This document shows, one piece after another, positions 55,160-63,525 of a stretch of DNA of 64,000 bases (its first letter is position 1; each line of letters begins with the position of its first letter). A program made the translations under genes and the position numbers. The notes under the pieces were generated by a model that had not been told where the DNA came from, did no database searches, and was given only the letters and a program-made list of their open reading frames with translations. The DNA comes from Candidatus Falkowbacteria bacterium (lineage in GTDB: Bacteria; Patescibacteriota; Patescibacteriia; Patescibacteriales; Patescibacteriaceae): contig CP065010.1 in the NCBI GenBank assembly GCA_016699775.1, positions 186,001 to 250,000 of the forward strand, in the 5' to 3' direction.

Positions 55160-56297
55160 CATTCGCCCCTTGATGGATAAGCGTTATAGTGGGGTGGCGG
55201 AATATACATTCGAATTACTTAAAGCGTTATTAATTATTGATCAGAAAAATCATTATTGGTTGTTGTATAATTCGTATCATAATGTCAGTGATCGATTACC
55301 AACTTTTGATTATCCAAATGTCACTATTGTTAGAACTAAGTATCCTAACAAATTTTTTAATTATGTTTTATTAAAATGTTTCCATCGTCCGTTGTTTGAC
55401 AAGCTTGTGGGACAACCAATTGATATTTTTTTCATGCCTCATTTGAATTTTGCCAGATGGTCACCGTCAATTCCAAGTATTATTACAGTCCATGATATCT
55501 CGTTTGTATATTTCCCACAATTTTTCAATTGGCGAAAAAATGTATGGCATTGGTTATTATCGGTAAAAAAATTATTGAAGCGATCAACCCTAGTTGTAAC
55601 CCTTTCTGAAAATACTCAACGTGATGTTCGGCAATATACGAAATTAGATGCTGAAAGAACCAGGACAATTTATTCTGGTATCTCAGATAGTTTTCAAATT
55701 ATTAATAAAAATGACATCCGATTAGGCGAAGTAAAACAAAAATATCAATTACCTGATGTCTTTATGCTCTTCTTAGGTACTATTGAACCGAGAAAAAATA
55801 TTGAAGGCTTAATTAAAGCGTTTGAAATCGTTAAGAGTAAGCAGTGTCCAGATTTAAAATTAGTTATTGCTGGTGGCCGTGGCTGGAAAGCTGATCCAGT
55901 TTATGAAGCCGCTAATAAATCTTCATTCGTTAAGGATATTATTTTTTTGGATTATGTTGAGGCAGGGGATAAGGTGTATCTATATAATCTGGCGACTTTG
56001 TTTGTCTATCCTTCATTCTATGAAGGTTTTGGTTTCCCGCCCTTAGAAGCGATGGCCTCGGGAACGCCAACCATTGTTAGTGCAACTTCATCATTGCCAG
56101 AAGTAGTTGGGGATGGTGCAATAATGATAGATCCATATAATCCTGATGCTTTGGCAATGGCAATCAGTGAAGTTTGTAATGATGAATCTTTAAGATCACT
56201 ATTGAGTGAAAAAGGAAAACAACAAGCAACTAAATTTAATTGGCGCAAAACTGCAGAGCAATATTTAGAATTATTTTCATTAATTTCAAAAAAATAA
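55143..56297 (+). CDS. Family 4-type glycosyltransferase (GT-B), second copy
   Basis: 384 residues. Starts MNILIDIRPLMDKRYSGVAE; middle part with IPSIITVHDISFVYFP; donor domain YPSFYEGFGFPPLEAMASGT and VSATSSLPEVVGDGAIMIDP, typical GT4. It is the second sugar-adding enzyme of the cluster. The ATG chosen lies 17 bases before the previous stop; a longer GTG frame exists. The next gene, rarA, begins right after the stop (TAAATG). Confidence 0.9.
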   Translation: MNILIDIRPLMDKRYSGVAEYTFELLKALLIIDQKNHYWLLYNSYHNVSDRLPTFDYPNVTIVRTKYPNKFFNYVLLKCFHRPLFDKLVGQPIDIFFMPHLNFARWSPSIPSIITVHDISFVYFPQFFNWRKNVWHWLLSVKKLLKRSTLVVTLSENTQRDVRQYTKLDAERTRTIYSGISDSFQIINKNDIRLGEVKQKYQLPDVFMLFLGTIEPRKNIEGLIKAFEIVKSKQCPDLKLVIAGGRGWKADPVYEAANKSSFVKDIIFLDYVEAGDKVYLYNLATLFVYPSFYEGFGFPPLEAMASGTPTIVSATSSLPEVVGDGAIMIDPYNPDALAMAISEVCNDESLRSLLSEKGKQQATKFNWRKTAEQYLELFSLISKK

Positions 56298-57512
56298 ATG
56301 AAGGTGCCAACTCTAACAACTAATAAATCACCATTGGCTGATAGAATGCGACCTCAGAATTTTGAGGAATTTTTTGGTCAAGAAGAAATTTCAAAAGAAA
56401 GTGCTTTGATTCGTAAAGCCATTGCGCAAGATAATCTGCCTTCTTTGATTCTTTGGGGACCACCGGGTTCGGGAAAAACAACTTTAGCTTTGTTAATTGC
56501 CAATGAAGTGAAGGCTGAATTTATTCGGTTTAGTGCCGTAACTGAAGGCGTGGCTGATTTACGAAAAGCCATTGACCGAGCACGCTCTAACCAGTTACTG
56601 GATCAAAAGACAATTTTATTTATTGATGAAATTCATCGTTGGAATAAAGGTCAACAAGATGCTTTATTACCTCATATTGAAAGTGGTGCTTTAACCTTAA
56701 TTGGAGCCACAACCGAAAATCCAAGTTTTGAATTACGAACAGCCTTACTATCTCGATCTCGAGTTATTGTTTTGCAGACTCTTAGTGATGTGGCTTTGGA
56801 AAAAATAATTAAAAATGCGCTTACTGATTCAGCAAGAGGTTTAGGAAGTTTAGATATAAAGATTCATGATGAGGCAATTACATTTTTGGTTGGTATTAGT
56901 CAGGGAGATGCTAGGTCGGCTTTAAATATTCTTGAGGCTTCAAGTGTATTAAGTAAAGAAATTACAGTTGAAATTATTAAGCAAGCCGCTCAGAAGTCAC
57001 ATTTATTATATGACAAGGTTGGCGAAGAGCATTACAACATTATTTCCGCTTTGCATAAGTCACTTCGAGGTTCAAATGCTGATGCTGCTTTGTATTGGCT
57101 GGCACGTATGCTCGAAGCTGGTGAAGATCCGTTGTATATTGCGCGGCGCTTAGTACGATTTGCTTCTGAGGATATTGGCTTGGCAAATTCTAGAGCTCTT
57201 GAACAGGCCATGGCAGGTTTTCAGGCCTGTCAGGTGATTGGTATGCCGGAATGTAATGTAATTCTCGCTCAAGTTGTTGTTTATCTCGCAAAGTGCCAAA
57301 AATCAAATGCATTATATACAGCCTATAAAGCCGCTGCCGTTGATGCGCAAGCAACTTCTAATCAAGGTGTGCCTTTGCATTTACGAAATGCCCCGACATC
57401 TTTAATGAAAGATTTAGGCTATGGAAAAGATTATAAATATAGTCCAAATTTTGATTATCAAGAAGATCAAAACTATTGGCCTGAAGGTATGAAAGAAAAA
57501 AAATATATTTAA
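56298..57512 (+). CDS. rarA: Replication-associated recombination protein A (RarA/MgsA)
   Basis: 404 residues. AAA+ ATPase acting at stalled forks: RPQNFEEFFGQEEI, Walker A GPPGSGKTT, Walker B ILFIDEIHRWNKGQQDALLP, sensor IGATTENPSFEL, arginine finger RSRV, and the C-terminal tetramer part LARMLEAGEDPLYIARRLVR and LGYGKDYKYSPNF. It interacts with SSB and clamp. Its ATG directly abuts the glycosyltransferase stop, so it sits in the same transcript without a functional link. Confidence 0.95.
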   Translation: MKVPTLTTNKSPLADRMRPQNFEEFFGQEEISKESALIRKAIAQDNLPSLILWGPPGSGKTTLALLIANEVKAEFIRFSAVTEGVADLRKAIDRARSNQLLDQKTILFIDEIHRWNKGQQDALLPHIESGALTLIGATTENPSFELRTALLSRSRVIVLQTLSDVALEKIIKNALTDSARGLGSLDIKIHDEAITFLVGISQGDARSALNILEASSVLSKEITVEIIKQAAQKSHLLYDKVGEEHYNIISALHKSLRGSNADAALYWLARMLEAGEDPLYIARRLVRFASEDIGLANSRALEQAMAGFQACQVIGMPECNVILAQVVVYLAKCQKSNALYTAYKAAAVDAQATSNQGVPLHLRNAPTSLMKDLGYGKDYKYSPNFDYQEDQNYWPEGMKEKKYI

Positions 57513-57545
57513 AAAACTATTGGTTATAACAATAGTTTTTTAAAA
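57511..57545 (+). terminator. Terminator after rarA
   Basis: AAAAACTATTG and CAATAGTTTTT form an 11-bp stem around GTTATAA, with TTTAAAA following. It closes the long plus-strand unit and may serve the converging gene too. Confidence 0.8.
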
Positions 57546-57570
57546 TTAGTTTTGAATTTAATGAAGAAAT

Positions 57571-58137
57571 TTATTCTGTGAAAGAGAAGCTTGGAATAAT
57601 AATATTATTAACATCAAAATAAGGTCCTTTGTAGGTTAGACCTGGAACAACTTCCGGAAAGCCAGCATAGCCCTCATCATCTTGTCCAAGTGAATAAGAA
57701 AATACGTAATCATTCTTTTTAGTTATATATTCACTTTTTGGCTCTTCCTCCGTTTGTTGCTCTTGCCAGACTTTTTCTGGGACTATGAATACATAAAAAA
57801 CACTGTGGTATTCTCCGGTCTTGGTTTTTAATTGGAAGTTATATGCAATTCTTCCATCAATAAGAGTTTCTTTATTGACAGTATAATCTTTCCAGCGTGG
57901 TGGTAGTTGAAGAACAAAGTTATATGCTTTATTTCTATATACTAGATTATCAGATTTTTCTTCAGACTTTGTGTCGCTTTGGACAGGTGCAACAATGGGT
58001 GGTTCTTCTTGTTTCAAAGATTGTTCCTCAGTTTTTTCTTGGGGAGCTGTAACTTGGGCTGTTCCAAACCAGTATGATCCTATAGAGATTAATAAAAGCG
58101 CTAATATCCAAAATATAGTATTTGATGATTTTTTCAT
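57571..58137 (-). CDS. Membrane-anchored hypothetical protein
   Basis: 188 residues. Short basic start, one transmembrane helix (~8-25, TIFWILALLLISIGSYW), a Glu/Pro/Gln-rich linker (~30-70), then an external domain starting KAYNFVLQLPPRWKDYTV, which has the look of a PsbP-like or beta-sandwich fold, ending NNIIIPSFSFTE. No Cys after the helix. No family named. The domain-start resembles many CPR proteins predicted to be displayed outside the membrane. Confidence 0.6.
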   Translation of the reverse strand: MKKSSNTIFWILALLLISIGSYWFGTAQVTAPQEKTEEQSLKQEEPPIVAPVQSDTKSEEKSDNLVYRNKAYNFVLQLPPRWKDYTVNKETLIDGRIAYNFQLKTKTGEYHSVFYVFIVPEKVWQEQQTEEEPKSEYITKKNDYVFSYSLGQDDEGYAGFPEVVPGLTYKGPYFDVNNIIIPSFSFTE

Positions 58138-58163
58138 ATTGATAGTATAACATATTGAGATAT

Positions 58164-58190
58164 TGAAAAAAAGACCATCATATGATGGTC
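58164..58190 (-). terminator. Terminator of the 161-residue gene
   Basis: Perfect palindrome GACCATCATATGATGGTC with TTTTTTTC following on the minus strand, 30 bases after the stop. Confidence 0.8.
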
Positions 58191-58219
58191 AATAAATAAT
58201 TCTAACTAATTAAATCCTA

Positions 58220-58705
58220 TTATTCAAAATACTTGTAAAATTGCTTGGTAAGTATTTTAGCCGCATCTGAAATCTCAGATGCTAAAAGAGGAAGCACCTC
58301 TTGTTGAGCAAAATAAATTTCTACTATATCCGGATTTTCAGGTACAGGATATTTTGGTTTGAAAAAATGTATTTCAAATTCTCCTGTCAAAATACTATTC
58401 TCTTTATCCAAAGAAAGCTCTTTTTTTCGATAGATTTTTCTCAAGCAGTCTTTGCTAATATTTAAATTTATCACAGAGTCTTCCTCCCAGAAGTTTTTCT
58501 CCCAGAACTCTGAATAAATTTTATTGTGTATTTTTTTCAATTTCTTTGTATTACTCGCATAGGCAAATTTTATTGTAAAGGCTACTTTTTTTGTTTTATA
58601 AAAAAATGGTAAATCAATAAAGCAACCGTTTTGGAGTTGGCGAAGATTTATACAAAAAGAAGTCAGGAGATTAACTCCAACTTGCTTTCTTTTTATTTGT
58701 TCCAT
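58220..58705 (-). CDS. Hypothetical 161-residue protein
   Basis: Soluble, basic and aromatic-rich: NLLTSFCINLRQLQNGCFID, KVAFTIKFAYASNTKKL, EFEIHFFKPKYPVPENPD, then a helical C-terminus (VLPLLASEISDAAKIL). Two Cys near the start and one at ~108; no clear metal motif. Clean ATG and own terminator. No family recognised. Confidence 0.55.
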   Translation of the reverse strand: MEQIKRKQVGVNLLTSFCINLRQLQNGCFIDLPFFYKTKKVAFTIKFAYASNTKKLKKIHNKIYSEFWEKNFWEEDSVINLNISKDCLRKIYRKKELSLDKENSILTGEFEIHFFKPKYPVPENPDIVEIYFAQQEVLPLLASEISDAAKILTKQFYKYFE

Positions 58706-58795
58706 TATTCAATAGTTAAGTTTTTAAAGTTCATACATTCAAGCTTGGTTTTTGAATATTGTCAAGTGTTTTGTGTTATCCCTTAGAGCCTAGTC

Positions 58796-58824
58796 TTGAC
58801 AGAGACATCTATTTCCTTTACAAT
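58796..58824 (+). promoter_or_regulatory. Promoter of rpsB-tsf
   Basis: TTGACA, a 17-base spacer and TACAAT, giving a transcript start near 58831 and a leader of about 120 bases. Confidence 0.85.
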
Positions 58825-58830
58825 AAAACA

Positions 58831-58951
58831 ATCAAATTATGGCTAACCCATAATTATTTTATTCATTTCTCATCGCCCGTTATTCTTTCCTTCCCTTATG
58901 GAAATTGATCCAGACAGGGCTTACGGGTGAGAGGTTTAAAGGAAAAATATT
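58831..58951 (+). promoter_or_regulatory. Structured rpsB leader
   Basis: Contains hairpin AATTATGG/CCATAATT and, downstream, CTCATCGCCCGT pairing with ACGGGTGAG around an interior region that includes TTCCCTTATGGAA. This can enclose the region before the start and has the look of an S2-type ribosomal-protein autoregulatory leader. An AAAGGAAAA Shine-Dalgarno-like stretch is 8 bases before the ATG. Confidence 0.55.
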
Positions 58952-59701
58952 ATGTCAGAAAAAAATACTGTACTGAAGTCACCTTCAGTTGTGGAGATGC
59001 TTGAAGCGGGAATGCACTTTGGTCATCGGACCTTTAAGTGGCACCCAAAGATGAAGCCTTATATTTTTGAGGCTCGCAAAGGAATTCATATTATTGATTT
59101 AGAAAAGACAAAGGCTAAACTTGAAGAAGCCTTGGCTTTTATCAGTCGTATAACCAGTGAGGGTAAGATAGTTTTATTTGTCGGCACAAAAAATCAAGTA
59201 AAAGGTCCACTTGAAGCAGCAGCTAAAGCTATGGGCATGCCTTATGTTAGCCAGCATTGGCTAGGTGGGACTTTAACCAACTTTAATATCATTCGAACAT
59301 CAATCCGTGTTTTTCAGGATTTAACTGAGAAAAAAGAGTCAGGAAAATTAGAAAAATATACAAAAAAAGAACGGTTAAATTTTGACCGCCGTATTTCTAA
59401 ATTATCACAAACAGTTGGTGGACTTGTGGGTATGAATAGAACCCCAGATGCAATTTTTATTTGGGATATAAAGCATGAAGAAACTGCGTTAGCTGAAGCA
59501 AAGAAAAAACGTATTCCAATTATTGCAATTTGTGATACCAATGTTAACCCAGATGGAATTGATTATGTTATTCCGGCCAATGATGATGCTTCTAAAGCTA
59601 TTATAATGATTATGAAAATTATTGAAGATATTGTTGTGACGGCAAAAACTTCCGCAAAAGAAGCTAAAGATAGTCAAGCTACAGAAAATAAGTCAGAATA
59701 G
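58952..59701 (+). CDS. rpsB: 30S ribosomal protein S2
   Basis: 249 residues. Small-subunit protein near the cleft to S1. Family motifs: MLEAGMHFGHRTFKWHPKMK, YIFEARKGIHIIDLEKT, VLFVGTKNQVKGPLEAAA, YVSQHWLGGTLTNFNII, RTPDAIFIWDIKHEETALAE and IPIIAICDTNVNPDGIDYV. Typical length. First gene of the rpsB-tsf unit, with its own promoter. Confidence 0.98.
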   Translation: MSEKNTVLKSPSVVEMLEAGMHFGHRTFKWHPKMKPYIFEARKGIHIIDLEKTKAKLEEALAFISRITSEGKIVLFVGTKNQVKGPLEAAAKAMGMPYVSQHWLGGTLTNFNIIRTSIRVFQDLTEKKESGKLEKYTKKERLNFDRRISKLSQTVGGLVGMNRTPDAIFIWDIKHEETALAEAKKKRIPIIAICDTNVNPDGIDYVIPANDDASKAIIMIMKIIEDIVVTAKTSAKEAKDSQATENKSE

Positions 59702-59811
59702 TATTAGTTATAAAAAAGAAATTCCTAAAACTATCTTATTGTTTTAGAGCCTCGCTTCTGCGAGAAAAATCTTTATAACATTATAATTTTGTAACCTTAT
59801 AACTAACAAAT
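59702..59811. repeat. AT-rich spacer between rpsB and tsf
   Basis: 110 bases with hairpin CTCGCTTCTGCGAG and, right before tsf, TTATAACATTATAATTTTGTAACCTTATAAC, members of the same TTATAAC-unit family. It may tune tsf expression relative to rpsB. Confidence 0.55.
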
Positions 59812-60609
59812 ATGGAACAAATAAAATTGTTACGTGAGCGCACAGGCGCTGGAATCGTGGATTGTAAGAATGCTTTGCAAGAAGCTAATGGTGACCTTGA
59901 TACGGCCATTGATATCCTACGTAAAAAGGGGATTGCTAAAGCTGCCAAACGCGGAGACCGTGAAGCAACTGAAGGTTTGGTAAAAGTCGGCCTAAATACA
60001 GCAGGAACTGAAGGCTATATTTTTGAAATAAATGCTGAAACCGATTTTGTGGTACGAAATGATCAGTTTAAAGAAATGGCAGATAAAATAATGGCAGTTA
60101 TTAAAGAAAAATCTCCAGCTACTTTAGAGGAAGTCTTAGCCTTGTCAGTTGATGGAACATCTATTGCTGAGACTCTTGAACATATGAGCGGTGTTATTGG
60201 TGAGAAGATAGGTCTTAGTCGTTACACAAAATTAACTTCAACAGGTACTCTTGGAAGCTATGTTCACGCCCAGGGGAATATTGGTGTCCTTGTAGCTTTG
60301 AATGCAAGTGGTCAAACCGAATTAGCTCAAAATATTGCCATGCATATTGCGGCAGCTAGTCCTCGATATATAAAACCTGAAGAAGTTGATCCGGCTGAAC
60401 TTGAAAGAGAAAAATCTATTTATCGCGAGCAACTTGCTACTGAAGGAAAACCAGATGAAATGATTGAAAAAATAATGATGGGTAAGTTGGGTAAATATTA
60501 TGAAGAAGTATGTTTGCTCAAGCAAGAATATATTAAAGATGATTCAAAAAAAGTTGAAGATATTTTAAACGGAGTAGGAATAGAAAGTTTTATTCGCTAT
60601 TCCATGTAA
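59812..60609 (+). CDS. tsf: Translation elongation factor Ts
   Basis: 265 residues. Nucleotide exchange factor for EF-Tu. N-terminal UBA-like region LRERTGAGIVDCKNALQEAN, then LKKKGIAKA-type IDILRKKGIAKAAKRG, core INAETDFVVRNDQFKEMADK, and C-terminal LLKQEYIKDDSKKVEDILNG. It conforms to the family and lies after rpsB as in most bacteria. A strong terminator follows. No Shine-Dalgarno: the start is preceded by AACAAAT. Confidence 0.97.
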   Translation: MEQIKLLRERTGAGIVDCKNALQEANGDLDTAIDILRKKGIAKAAKRGDREATEGLVKVGLNTAGTEGYIFEINAETDFVVRNDQFKEMADKIMAVIKEKSPATLEEVLALSVDGTSIAETLEHMSGVIGEKIGLSRYTKLTSTGTLGSYVHAQGNIGVLVALNASGQTELAQNIAMHIAAASPRYIKPEEVDPAELEREKSIYREQLATEGKPDEMIEKIMMGKLGKYYEEVCLLKQEYIKDDSKKVEDILNGVGIESFIRYSM

Positions 60610-60621
60610 TCTTTTTCACGC

Positions 60622-60660
60622 AAAAAACCTTCTCGGTATGTGCTGAGAAGGTTTTTTGTT
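60622..60660 (+). terminator. Terminator of rpsB-tsf
   Basis: AAAACCTTCTC and GAGAAGGTTTT stem around GGTATGTGCT, followed by TTGTTTTG. Confidence 0.9.
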
Positions 60661-60822
60661 TTGATAAACTTACTTATCTTTAATAAAGTAATGAACAATG
60701 ATTAAAGAGAGGTAAGTTATATAAATAAGAATGGCGACTTTGGGGGATAAAAAATATTTGCGTTGAGGTTATAAGGTTATTTGATATTTAATAGTTCTAT
60801 AATATTTTAATAAAATGGTGAG
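60661..60822. other. Noncoding stretch between the tsf terminator and the khpA promoter
   Basis: AT-rich; no gene seen. Contains GAGGTTATAAGGTTAT, a single unit of the TTATAAC-type spacer family, about 50 bases upstream of the promoter. Confidence 0.45.
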
Positions 60823-60851
60823 TTGACAAACCCGTCCTTTTGAGCTATAAT
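60823..60851 (+). promoter_or_regulatory. Consensus promoter of khpA-trmD
   Basis: TTGACA, a 17-base spacer and TATAAT: a perfect consensus. The transcript would begin near 60858 and carry an 86-base leader with short complementary tracts. Confidence 0.9.
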
Positions 60852-60943
60852 GAATGTAGACTAATTATTAATGTACTTTGCCAATTGTCCGCTATATACA
60901 GGTACGTATGTAAGGTCAGTTAGCAGGTAAGAATAGTAAACGT

Positions 60944-61336
60944 ATGTCAGAAATGCAAGACAAGGATTTTTTAGAAATGATTGTTAAGGCGATTGTTGGT
61001 CATCCCGACAAAGTCTCAGTTGAAAGAACTGTTGATGAGATGGGTGTCCTCTTAACGCTTAAGACAGATCCAGAAGATATGGGTTATGTTATTGGACGCC
61101 GAGGTCAAACTGCCCAATCTATCCGAACACTTTTGAAGATTGTTGGTGCCAAGAATAACGCGCGTGTTAATTTAAAAATTTATGAACCAGAGGGTTCTGT
61201 TAAACCACCTCGTCGCGAACGAGAGCGTGATAATAATTTTGGACACAGTCATCAGACTGAGGGCCAATCTCATGCCCAAGCTTTAGCTGATGTTGATACT
61301 TCAGCCATTGATGATATTGATAACTTAACTATTTAA
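60944..61336 (+). CDS. khpA: KH-domain RNA-binding protein (KhpA-like)
   Basis: 130 residues. Single KH domain at ~1-85: DFLEMIVKAIVGHPDKVSVE, then DPEDMGYVIGRRGQTAQSIR with the GxxG loop GRRG, ending INARVNLKIYEP-like NNARVNLKIYEPEG. A charged tail (RRERERDNNFGH, ending DIDNLTI) is added. KhpA binds RNA, often with KhpB, and affects cell division and elongation. The ATG at residue 4 is possible. Usually near trmD and ffh; here trmD follows 58 bases after the stop. Confidence 0.88.
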   Translation: MSEMQDKDFLEMIVKAIVGHPDKVSVERTVDEMGVLLTLKTDPEDMGYVIGRRGQTAQSIRTLLKIVGAKNNARVNLKIYEPEGSVKPPRRERERDNNFGHSHQTEGQSHAQALADVDTSAIDDIDNLTI

Positions 61337-61344
61337 GTTTTATA

Positions 61345-61382
61345 AAAGTCCTCCGGTCGTTTGACTGGGGGACTTTTTGTTT
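61345..61382 (+). terminator. Hairpin between khpA and trmD
   Basis: AAAGTCCTCCGGTC and GACTGGGGGACTTT pair with a loop GTTT, with TTTTGTTT following. It terminates khpA, and trmD may be reached by read-through. Confidence 0.75.
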
Positions 61383-61394
61383 AAGCTATATTGT

Positions 61395-62087
61395 ATGTTG
61401 TTTCGTGTTCTGACAATTTTTCCTGAACTGATAGACTCGTATATGAAAACGGGAGTTTTAGGACGTGCTCAAAAGAAAAAAATTATTACCGCTAAAGCCT
61501 ATGATCTTCGTGATTGGGCTACTGATCGTCATGGAACTATTGATGATACTCCCTATGGTGGTGGGGCAGGCATGGTTATGAAAATTGAGCCGATTTATAA
61601 AGCCTTACTAAAATTAAAATCCAAGCCTCGTTATACTAAAAAGGAGCAAAAAGTTATTTTACTATCTGCTAGTGGTAAAACCTGGGATCAATCATTAGCC
61701 AAAAAATATGCCAAGAGTACAAAGTCTCTAATTTTTATTTGTGGTCGCTATGAGGGAATTGATGAGCGGATTACAGAGCTTGTTGATGAAGAAATTTCTA
61801 TTGGAGATTTTGTGATGACCGGCGGAGAAGTGGCAGCCATGGCAATTATTGATTCAATTGCACGATTACTGCCTGGAGTTCTTGGTAATGAAGCAAGTTT
61901 AGACTTTGAATCTCATTCAAGTAAGGGGTGGCTTGAGTATCCTCATTATACAAAGCCAGAGGTTGTTAGTTTTGGTAAAAAAAAATACCGAGTGCCTTCG
62001 GTATTAGTTTCCGGAAATCACCAAGCTATTGCCACCTGGCGTCAAGAGCAAGCTACAAAAAAATCTAAGTCCATAAAGCAGAAATAG
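61395..62087 (+). CDS. trmD: tRNA (guanine-N1-)-methyltransferase
   Basis: 230 residues. SPOUT-class enzyme methylating G37 next to the anticodon. Motifs: MLFRVLTIFPELIDSYMKTG, DDTPYGGGAGMVMKIEPI, ICGRYEGIDERITELVDEEI, SIGDFVMTGGEVAAMAIIDS, LPGVLGNEASLDFESHSSKG and LEYPHYTKPEV. Start chosen after the khpA hairpin; a TTG frame overlapping the hairpin is not needed. Its 3' end overlaps the radA 3' end by 23 bases on the other strand. Confidence 0.96.
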   Translation: MLFRVLTIFPELIDSYMKTGVLGRAQKKKIITAKAYDLRDWATDRHGTIDDTPYGGGAGMVMKIEPIYKALLKLKSKPRYTKKEQKVILLSASGKTWDQSLAKKYAKSTKSLIFICGRYEGIDERITELVDEEISIGDFVMTGGEVAAMAIIDSIARLLPGVLGNEASLDFESHSSKGWLEYPHYTKPEVVSFGKKKYRVPSVLVSGNHQAIATWRQEQATKKSKSIKQK

Positions 62088-63405
62088 CATCATCTAGATT
62101 TTTTACTACTGAAGTTTTTAACCCTTTTACTTCCTGATCAAAGCGGGGAGTAATTATTTTTTTAAACCCAAGCTTGACTGCTTCTTTAATTCTGATATTA
62201 ATATGACTGACTGGCCGAATTTCTCCACCCAACCCAACTTCACCAATTATTAAAGTTTGGCGATCAAGTGGTTTATCAAGAAAAGAAGAAATAATTGCTG
62301 CGCACACTGCGAGGTCTAATCCAGGATCAGTAATGCGTAGACCGCCAACTATGTTTAAAATAATGTCTTGATTAGTTAAATTAAATTTTGTTCGTTTGTT
62401 TATAACCGCAGCTAAAACTTGCAATCGATTAAGATCAAAACCAGAAGCTTTGCGTTGAGGATAGCCGAAAACAGTTTTTGTTACCAAGGCTTGAACTTCT
62501 AATAAAAATGGACGTGTACCTTCAATAATACAACTAGTGGCAGAACCTCCGGTGGTACTTACGGTATCATCAAGAAAAATTGCCGAGGGGTTGGTAATTG
62601 GTTTAAATCCTGTATTAGTCATTTCAAAGACCCCTAATTCGTTGGTTGAGCCAAAACGGTTTTTGCTGGCACGAAGAAGTTGATAGCCACGAGCGGTTTC
62701 TTGTTCAAGATATAAAACTGTATCAACTAAGTGTTCCAAGGATTTTGGACCAGCAATATTACCATCTTTAGTGACATGACCAATTAAAATAAAAGCGATA
62801 TTTCTTCGTTTGGCAGTTTCTAAGCAACGAACGGCCACGGCTCGGATTTGATTTAGACTCCCGGCTTCTTGAGGAATAAGACTAGTTTGAACTGTTTGAA
62901 TAGAGTCAATAATAACTAGTTCAGGTGATTCAATCTCAACGGCAGCAATAATTTTTTCAATATCAGTCCCATTAATAAAGTTAAAATTTTGCAAATTACA
63001 ACCTAAACGTTCTAAGCGCATTTTTACTTGCCCAAGCGACTCTTCTCCAGAGGTATAAATAATTTTATGTTTTTTTCCGATGGCTTCGGCGATTTGGGCT
63101 ACAATGGTAGATTTTCCAATACCAGGTTCCCCTGAGAGTAAGGTTAGTGAACCAGTAACAATGCCACCTCCAAACACTCTATCAATTTCGCTTGTACCAG
63201 TTTCAAGGCGACGAAAGTTTTCATCAGTATCAACATCAGCGAGTTTAACAATTTCGGCCGGAGCAACAGTTGATTTCTGCTTTGTTTTTTCTTCTTTAGT
63301 GCCAAGTGATAATGTGCCCCATCCGCCACATTCTAAACAACGTCCCTGCCATTTTGGGGATTGAGCATCGCAGCGGGTGCAGGTGTAGATTGTTTTTATA
63401 GACAT
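62065..63405 (-). CDS. radA: DNA repair protein RadA (Sms)
   Basis: 446 residues. RecA-like ATPase for branch migration in recombination. Zinc finger CTRCDAQSPKWQGRCLECGG, Walker A LLSGEPGIGKSTIVAQ, KNRFG motif in ASKNRFGSTNELGVFEM (~247), and the C-terminal Lon-like domain (TDPGLDLAVCAAIISSFLDK, GEVGLGGEIRPVSHI). ATG chosen just before SIKTIYTCTRC; a longer frame upstream has no match and runs into the spacer. It converges with trmD. Confidence 0.96.
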   Translation of the reverse strand: MSIKTIYTCTRCDAQSPKWQGRCLECGGWGTLSLGTKEEKTKQKSTVAPAEIVKLADVDTDENFRRLETGTSEIDRVFGGGIVTGSLTLLSGEPGIGKSTIVAQIAEAIGKKHKIIYTSGEESLGQVKMRLERLGCNLQNFNFINGTDIEKIIAAVEIESPELVIIDSIQTVQTSLIPQEAGSLNQIRAVAVRCLETAKRRNIAFILIGHVTKDGNIAGPKSLEHLVDTVLYLEQETARGYQLLRASKNRFGSTNELGVFEMTNTGFKPITNPSAIFLDDTVSTTGGSATSCIIEGTRPFLLEVQALVTKTVFGYPQRKASGFDLNRLQVLAAVINKRTKFNLTNQDIILNIVGGLRITDPGLDLAVCAAIISSFLDKPLDRQTLIIGEVGLGGEIRPVSHINIRIKEAVKLGFKKIITPRFDQEVKGLKTSVVKNLDDAISALWT

Positions 63406-63525
63406 AGGGGTTAAATTCAAAATAATAAAATTCAAAACTACAAAATTAAATGCAAAACTACAAAACTGTAAAATCAAAAACTATAAAACTTTTGCTGTTT
63501 TGTTATTTGTTTTGTATTTTGACTT
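63406..63525. repeat. AT-rich spacer of AAAACTACAAAACT units upstream of radA
   Basis: Contains repeats AAAACTACAAAA, GCAAAACTACAAAACTGTAAAA and related, with the complementary TGTTTTGTTATTTGTTTTG towards the other end. The same unit occurs upstream of tRNA-Ala. Confidence 0.55.
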
